In this document: piece after piece, positions 39,423 through 43,384 of the stretch | Numbering within the stretch: the first letter of the stretch is position 1 | Layout of the letters: every line of letters starts with the position of its first letter | Assembly: GCA_005239725.1 (NCBI GenBank) | Contig: SBBM01000021.1 | Coordinates: 1-43,384, forward strand | Reading direction: 5' to 3' | Origin: Planctomycetales bacterium | GTDB taxonomy: Bacteria > Omnitrophota > Gorgyraeia > Gygaellales > Profunditerraquicolaceae | Length of the DNA: 43,384 nucleotides | Notes under the pieces: model-generated | What the model was told of the DNA's origin: nothing | What the model saw: only the letters and a program-made list of their open reading frames with translations | Database searches by the model: none | Position numbers and translations under genes: made by a program

Positions 39423-39722
39423 TTACTTAAGGTTGGGTTCTTTTTTCTCCAGGGATTTTTGCCGCATCTTTAACTCGTTGATTTCCTTATAAAGCTTATC
39501 CAGCGAGTTTTGATGGAAAATTTCATTCTCCTGCATCTCTTTCTGCTGATTATCCAGCATCTCCTGGAGTTGGGCTATATGGGCGTCTCTATCCTTTACC
39601 GCTTGATTCAATTGAGATACTTCGTTTTCCAGCTGCTCGGCCTTTTTTGCCTTTTCAATGGTCGCGCAACCGGAGAGGCTTAGAATACAAGACCCTAAAA
39701 TTAAAATTTTTATTGCTCCCAT
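39423..39722 (-). CDS. Small Lpp-like coiled-coil lipoprotein
   Basis: The 99-residue protein has a lipoprotein signal with lipobox LSLSGC (Cys19). Nearly the whole mature part is a predicted coiled coil (EQLENEVSQLNQAVKDRD onward). The ribosome site AAGGAGGG lies right before the ATG. It resembles Lpp/YbgF-N-type envelope spacers, though the C-terminus lacks the Tyr-Arg-Lys end by which Lpp is linked to peptidoglycan (here EPNLK). An outer-membrane-attached periplasmic rod is inferred. Confidence 0.8.
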   Translation of the reverse strand: MGAIKILILGSCILSLSGCATIEKAKKAEQLENEVSQLNQAVKDRDAHIAQLQEMLDNQQKEMQENEIFHQNSLDKLYKEINELKMRQKSLEKKEPNLK

Positions 39723-39772
39723 TTTCCCTCCTTATTTGCCATTCCCATATGGGTTTGGAATAGGTTATTTTT

Positions 39773-40081
39773 TTATAGGCCCTGCAGTCGTAGCGATAAA
39801 TCTATAAGTGTCTTGACCAGAAACGACCTTAGAAACATAATTATCAAGAATGCAATAATGGGCGAGATATCAATGCCGAATTTTAATCCGAGCGGTAATA
39901 CCCTTCTTATCGGCTCTAATACCGGCTCGGTAACCTTATATAAAAACTGCACAATCGGGTTAAAGGGATCGGGGTTCACCCAGCTAATCAATGCCCTGAT
40001 AAGTATGACCCAGTAATATATTCTTAGGACTATATCCAGGACACCGGCCACGGATACCAAAAAGTTAGAAGCCACAAACAT
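39773..40081 (-). CDS. YggT family membrane protein
   Basis: The 102-residue protein has the family core RALISWVNPDPFNPIVQFLY (about 29-48), followed by TEPVLEPIRRVLP and two flanking hydrophobic helices. YggT proteins lie in the cytoplasmic membrane; roles in osmotic shock tolerance and cell division or plastid nucleoid organisation are reported for family members. GAGGAGG lies 9 nt before the start, behind its own promoter. Confidence 0.92.
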   Translation of the reverse strand: MFVASNFLVSVAGVLDIVLRIYYWVILIRALISWVNPDPFNPIVQFLYKVTEPVLEPIRRVLPLGLKFGIDISPIIAFLIIMFLRSFLVKTLIDLSLRLQGL

Positions 40082-40105
40082 ATACCTTATCCTCCTCGTA
40101 AAATC

Positions 40106-40134
40106 AGTATACTATTATAATAATGCTTTGTAAA
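40106..40134 (-). promoter_or_regulatory. Sigma70-type promoter of yggT
   Basis: On the minus strand TTTACA (40134-40129) and TATACT (40111-40106) are 17 bp apart. They lie 24 bp before the ATG at 40081 and just after the stop of the hemerythrin gene. Confidence 0.75.
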
Positions 40135-40137
40135 TTC

Positions 40138-40707
40138 CTAATTGGGGGAACCGCCCAGGTAGGCTTCCCGTAGATAATCCAGGAAGACGTGGAACCTTTC
40201 GTGCATGCCTGAACCGATTCTTTCGATCTCTATCCTCTCAAATTTCTCAGATAACTCCTCCTGTTTGTTTTTGGAGAGGCTTGCGTCCGCCATGGGATAG
40301 AGCAGGTTATCCTCTTTATCAATATGCCGGGATAAAAGGTTAATATAATTCCTGGCATTTTTAATAAATTTTAACGCGGCCTCCTCGTCCGCCTTCGCCT
40401 TATATCCCATAACTGCCTCTTTCATCATTAAGGCGTAATCCCGCCCCTCCTTATGCTCGGCAAGCATAACTCCCAGCGGGCCGCCTTCTTTTAGGACCCC
40501 TGCCTTTTCCATTGCCGGGAAAAGCAGGTCCTCCTCTTTTGCGTGGTGGCATTTATCGGCAAAAACCTGGATAAATTCGATTATATGCTCAAGATGGTTT
40601 GTATCAACGCGCTTGCCTGCTTCGAGCCTTTTGCAGATCTCCTCCAAAACTTCAAGCATTAATTTTATTCCTGCGTGCTCTGCCTTCAATTGCTCGGTGG
40701 CTTTCAC
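40138..40707 (-). CDS. Hemerythrin HHE-domain protein
   Basis: The 189-residue four-helix protein carries the metal ligands of an HHE cation-binding domain: EHAGIKLML (His11), CHHAKEEDLLFP (His54 or 55, Glu59), LAEHKEGRD (His85) and RHIDKEDNLLYPMAD (His near 128, Glu near 132). Such proteins bind a di-iron centre and sense or store oxygen or NO, or supply iron for cluster repair. It is cytoplasmic with no signal. It follows the 51-residue basic protein gene by 4 nt and is probably co-transcribed with it. Confidence 0.92.
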   Translation of the reverse strand: MKATEQLKAEHAGIKLMLEVLEEICKRLEAGKRVDTNHLEHIIEFIQVFADKCHHAKEEDLLFPAMEKAGVLKEGGPLGVMLAEHKEGRDYALMMKEAVMGYKAKADEEAALKFIKNARNYINLLSRHIDKEDNLLYPMADASLSKNKQEELSEKFERIEIERIGSGMHERFHVFLDYLREAYLGGSPN

Positions 40708-40711
40708 CGCC

Positions 40712-40867
40712 CTACCTCAAGCCCGCGTCAACCCGGAAATGCTTAATTTCCGCCGGAAGAGAAGGAATTTTATACCCCGCTTCTTTCTTTTTCTTCTTGC
40801 AGTGGCGCAGGTCAGAGGCGTGTTTTTTACTCATCCCAAATGCCTTTCTTTTTCCTTTAGTTGACAT
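40712..40867 (-). CDS. Small basic protein, 51 residues, unknown function
   Basis: I chose the ATG at 40867 because GAGGAGGT lies just upstream; a longer reading from 41008 has no such site and crosses the promoter. The protein is very basic (MSTKGKRKAFGMSKKHASDL, then CKKKKKEAG) and has one Cys. No family was recognised; nucleic-acid binding is suggested only by charge. It lies 4 nt before the hemerythrin gene. Confidence 0.6.
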   Translation of the reverse strand: MSTKGKRKAFGMSKKHASDLRHCKKKKKEAGYKIPSLPAEIKHFRVDAGLR

Positions 40868-40918
40868 CCTTACCTCCTCGAGTTCAATTGCAATTGATGC
40901 CGGCTGGCGTTTATAAAG

Positions 40919-40930
40919 ATTATACCACTT
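40919..40930 (-). promoter_or_regulatory. Extended -10 promoter for the basic protein / hemerythrin unit
   Basis: The minus strand reads TGGTATAAT (40927-40919), an extended -10 element about 50 bp before ATG 40867. The -35 region is poor. Confidence 0.5.
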
Positions 40931-41100
40931 CCTTATAAAATTTCTAAAAAATTTAAAGAAGGCTGAAGGGAAATTACTTATACGCTTTCCACGCTTTTGC
41001 GGTCGCATTTTACGACTTCAAGCCGGGTGCCTAAGGAAACTGTCCCCCCGGGAAGAAAGAGGGATGATTGAATTCCCTGCTTATAGCAATCCAGAAAAAG

Positions 41101-41129
41101 GTTAAATTTTTGTATTATGGTGGTATAAT
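41101..41129 (+). promoter_or_regulatory. Putative plus-strand promoter
   Basis: TATAAT at 41124-41129 has a weak GTTAAA -35 at 41101-41106 (17-bp spacer). It lies 52 bp before the small plus-strand reading frame. Confidence 0.45.
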
Positions 41130-41181
41130 AAGTTCTATACCGATGCGGCTTTGGAATTCAATTCAAGAAAGGAGAAGGGAT

Positions 41182-41349
41182 ATGCCCTGGATTATACTTC
41201 CTCCCCGGCTCTGGCTTCTTGTGCGTAGATACCAGACGGATAAAAATTACAGAAAATTCATCAACTGGCTTTATATGATTTTCGGTGGCAGCGCGATTAT
41301 CGCTACTCTGGGCGGGATAATTTATGGCTGGTTACGCCACTCTCTTTAA
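41182..41349 (+). CDS. Small single-span membrane protein, 55 residues
   Basis: ATG 41182 follows AAGGAGAAGGGAT, a good ribosome site. The product has an amphipathic basic front (LLVRRYQTDKNYRKFIN) and one hydrophobic helix (about 30-48, YMIFGGSAIIATLGGIIYG). It is the only apparently intact plus-strand gene in the window. Its 3' end overlaps the end of the convergent PrsW gene by 47 nt. No family was recognised. The promoter, ribosome site and sensible membrane topology argue for a real gene. Confidence 0.5.
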   Translation: MPWIILPPRLWLLVRRYQTDKNYRKFINWLYMIFGGSAIIATLGGIIYGWLRHSL

Positions 41350-43123
41350 TCCCATAAAACTCTTCCAAACCTAAACTTTCACGGTGTATAAACGAAGCAA
41401 TAAAATAAGACGTAACTACTGTGCCCAAATACAATGGGAGTAGGGCTGCATTTGCGACTTTTGGCGAATATGTCCAGGAGGCGTCTAAATAGATAAGAAT
41501 AAGCAGCAAAAAATAAATCACAAACAGATAAAAGGGGCTGGGCAACAAATGCAGGGGAATTTCGCTTTTGTTGTGTTTTAGCTCTTCTATTTGCAAAGAC
41601 TGTCTGATGAGTTTCATTAAATATGACAGTGCCCAGATAAGCATAAGAAAAGCCGCAGGAGGAATTATTGGCGGTCCAATCAGGATAAAGTCGTAGAGAC
41701 CATGAAAACTTACCGCAACAATGATTCCCCGCATAAGGAATTTTAAAGACAAGAGGGTCTTAGCGGGGGTTTTCTCCTTCCCATATTCTGCTGCGCGGTA
41801 GAGATGATAACCCAATATTCCGGAAAGCGTAAAATGGAGGGGGGCAGCGGTGAGAAATCTGCCCACAAAAGTAACATCGCCTCTTCCGACGAAGTAGGAA
41901 TAGTTTTCTATTGTAGCAAAACCTAATCCCGACAAACCAGCGAATAGGATAGCATCGTAAGAATTATTGACTCTCCGGGTTAATCTCCAAACGAAAATAA
42001 AAGGAATAATCTTGGCTAACTCTTCTCCTAACCCAACCACGAAAATACAGAAATTGAGGTTATGCATAAACGAAGCAGTGAGATTAAGACCGAGATTGAA
42101 TTCAAAAAAGTCATACCAGATTCCCGCGGCAATTGTAGAGATGCCGCCGAGAGAAAATATAAAAAGGCGAGAGATAAGCGGGTCTCGCTCAAAGATATCA
42201 AAACCAGAAAAGTAGAGGAACCAGAATATCCCGATAAGAGTAACCGCGATTAATGCAAAAATATCCAATCCTTCGAAGTGCCGCATAAATCCTGTCCATA
42301 TATACTGCGGTACGTCTTTCATTAAATAAAAAATATTATTTTTCAAAGAATAGGCTATCCGGCCGAAATAAGGAGCGCGGATAATGGCTTGTAAGGCGGG
42401 GATATCTTTGAATCTTATGGCATTGTAGATTAAATTTTCAATGGCAAACTCCACTGCCCCTTCCTGGGCAATTTCTTTTTCAAAATAACCTCTTGCTTCA
42501 TCCCACTGACCCTTGCTGGCTAATACAAATCCCATACAATTATTGAGGTATTTCAGTTGGGGATTATATTGGAGAGCGTTCCGGAAGGCATTGAGCGCCT
42601 CATCATCTCTTTTGTCTAATAGATAAATATATCCGATAGCCCACCAGCTGACCGCTTCTTCGGGATAAAACGCCACGCGCTGGGTGTAACGCGGGAGCAT
42701 ATGTTTTAAAAAACCTGCTTCAGATCCAGTTGAGGAAAGACACTCAAACGCAGTCTTGATTAAATTTCTTTGCCGGTCAACGTTGTCCGGCTCAGCCGCC
42801 GCCAGCCGGGTATAGATTTCTCTTGCCCGGCAGGGAAGGTTATATGCCAGATATCCCTCAGCGAACCTTTCTTCAGAGAAGGGAATTTTAGATAAATAAA
42901 AATTCGTAAAGATTATAATAGACACAGAGGCAAGAAATAGAACACCGGTAATGACTTTATGGCTTTTTTTGTTCTCCATGAAAATAAGGACAGGGAATTT
43001 AAATAAAAGCAGATAATATAACAAATAATATATCAAAGATGGTATAGAAACGAAAAGATCCTTTAAGGTGATTTTTGTCTTCCAGGTAAGTTTCTCTTGG
43101 TTCCGGGGAGGAGGCTTTTTCAT
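41303..43123 (-). CDS. PrsW-family intramembrane protease with TPR region
   Basis: From ATG 43123 the protein has 606 residues; the TTG at 43138 lies inside the likely -10 box (TATAAT, 43143-43138), so the ATG is preferred. One N-terminal membrane helix pair is followed by a TPR-like domain (about 85-270: NLPCRAREIYTRLAAAEPDN, YNPQLKYLNNCMGFVLASKG). The second half is a multi-span domain with all PrsW motifs: GEELAKIIPF, FATIENYSYF, LHFTLSGILGYH and SFHGLYDF. PrsW is a membrane-embedded metalloprotease of the CAAX/ABI group that cleaves anti-sigma factors. The TPR part may present a partner. The target is not visible here. Confidence 0.88.
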   Translation of the reverse strand: MKKPPPRNQEKLTWKTKITLKDLFVSIPSLIYYLLYYLLLFKFPVLIFMENKKSHKVITGVLFLASVSIIIFTNFYLSKIPFSEERFAEGYLAYNLPCRAREIYTRLAAAEPDNVDRQRNLIKTAFECLSSTGSEAGFLKHMLPRYTQRVAFYPEEAVSWWAIGYIYLLDKRDDEALNAFRNALQYNPQLKYLNNCMGFVLASKGQWDEARGYFEKEIAQEGAVEFAIENLIYNAIRFKDIPALQAIIRAPYFGRIAYSLKNNIFYLMKDVPQYIWTGFMRHFEGLDIFALIAVTLIGIFWFLYFSGFDIFERDPLISRLFIFSLGGISTIAAGIWYDFFEFNLGLNLTASFMHNLNFCIFVVGLGEELAKIIPFIFVWRLTRRVNNSYDAILFAGLSGLGFATIENYSYFVGRGDVTFVGRFLTAAPLHFTLSGILGYHLYRAAEYGKEKTPAKTLLSLKFLMRGIIVAVSFHGLYDFILIGPPIIPPAAFLMLIWALSYLMKLIRQSLQIEELKHNKSEIPLHLLPSPFYLFVIYFLLLILIYLDASWTYSPKVANAALLPLYLGTVVTSYFIASFIHRESLGLEEFYGIKESGVTSHKLSRPE

Positions 43124-43137
43124 CTTTAACCCTTTCA

Positions 43138-43143
43138 ATTATA
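43138..43143 (-). promoter_or_regulatory. -10 box of the PrsW gene
   Basis: The minus strand reads TATAAT 14 bp before ATG 43123, giving a very short leader. The -35 region is not convincing. Confidence 0.4.
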
Positions 43144-43215
43144 CACCGCTTTAATAAAAAGAAGAATTCTTTTTTCTTTTTTGCTTTTCTGGTTGACTTT
43201 TAAGAAACGCAGTGA

Positions 43216-43384
43216 CCTTACCCCCTGAACGATAAGAAGGGTTTAGAGGAGAAACTGCCAGAGATAGAGAGAAGTAGCGGCGGGTGGTTAGAACCAGCAA
43301 AAGAATTCGTAACTGCTTGTAATCAAGCAGGTTCTGTCGCTGGGCAGGAAATTTTAAGCCTCAAAAAAGATTTTTTAAAAGTTC
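43216..43384 (+). pseudogene. Recombinase-like C-terminal fragment running off the window
   Basis: After a TGA at 43213-43215 one plus-strand frame stays open to the edge for 56 codons. It contains KKGLEEKLPEIERSSGGWLE, then PAKEFVTACNQAGSVAGQEI and LSLKKDFLKV. This resembles the C-terminal region of large serine recombinases, where a WLEP..EF segment precedes an EKRDFLKK-type motif. No start codon, zinc ribbon or catalytic domain lies upstream in the window, so this is probably a remnant; the part beyond 43384 is unseen. Between 43144 and 43215 I see nothing else. Confidence 0.4.

Noticed and set aside
39723-39772. CCCATATGGG palindrome between yggT and the lipoprotein gene considered as a terminator
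   Set aside because: The stem is too short (5 bp per arm) and lacks a U-run on the correct side.
40868-41008. N-terminal extension of the small basic protein to 98 residues
   Set aside because: The extension crosses the extended -10 promoter, and the internal ATG at 40867 has a strong ribosome site.

Overview
The window looks like a chromosomal segment of an uncultivated Gram-negative (diderm) bacterium. It has dense minus-strand operons, two lipoproteins, an Omp85-type outer-membrane barrel, PilZ/GGDEF/HD-GYP signalling, and small palindromic or heptameric repeats that intrude into genes. This style fits candidate phylum Omnitrophota, but that is an inference from gene style and not a phylogenetic result. 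Apart from decayed fragments and one very small gene, all genes are on the minus strand, so gene order below runs from high to low coordinates within each operon.

Left part (1-12 kb). An L,D-transpeptidase cut by the window edge, a DUF212/PAP2-like membrane protein and a coiled-coil protein come first. A scarred island (about 1.8-4.6 kb) follows: an intact comM on the minus strand is flanked by a wrecked, inverted comM copy, a probable tyrosine-recombinase remnant and a decayed excisionase-type HTH gene. A tight purH-folC-mnmE-folE operon (purine, folate and tRNA modification) ends in a PAS-GGDEF-HD-GYP c-di-GMP enzyme and a small membrane protein.

Middle (12-24 kb). A small NHL-repeat protein and a 1727-residue secreted surface protein precede an unusual pair: an EF-G paralogue whose G3 motif is DAPGY, and a YchF-like protein without a P-loop. 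Next is a compact operon of two D-Ala-D-Ala-ligase-like ATP-grasp enzymes and a lysine 2,3-aminomutase. It has a clear promoter and a roughly 110-nt leader ending in an intrinsic terminator directly before the first start codon. This is the best candidate for an undescribed regulated pathway in the window.

Right part (24-39 kb). One very long, tightly packed gene string runs from a MetRS-beta-like tRNA-binding protein through YkgJ, a DnaQ-WYL fusion, pabB, pabC, a TPR/DUF3857/transglutaminase lipoprotein, a PilZ-coiled-coil-(alpha/alpha)6 protein, an EndoIII-like glycosylase, an M1 peptidase fused to an Omp85-like barrel, an M20 peptidase, PAC2, HAD and UPF0280. The spacing suggests co-transcription of most of it.

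Right edge (39-43.4 kb). This holds an Lpp-like coiled-coil lipoprotein, YggT, a hemerythrin-domain protein, a 51-residue basic protein, a small plus-strand membrane protein, a TPR-containing PrsW-family membrane protease, and the start of a plus-strand recombinase fragment. No tRNA, rRNA, CRISPR array or intact insertion sequence was recognised.
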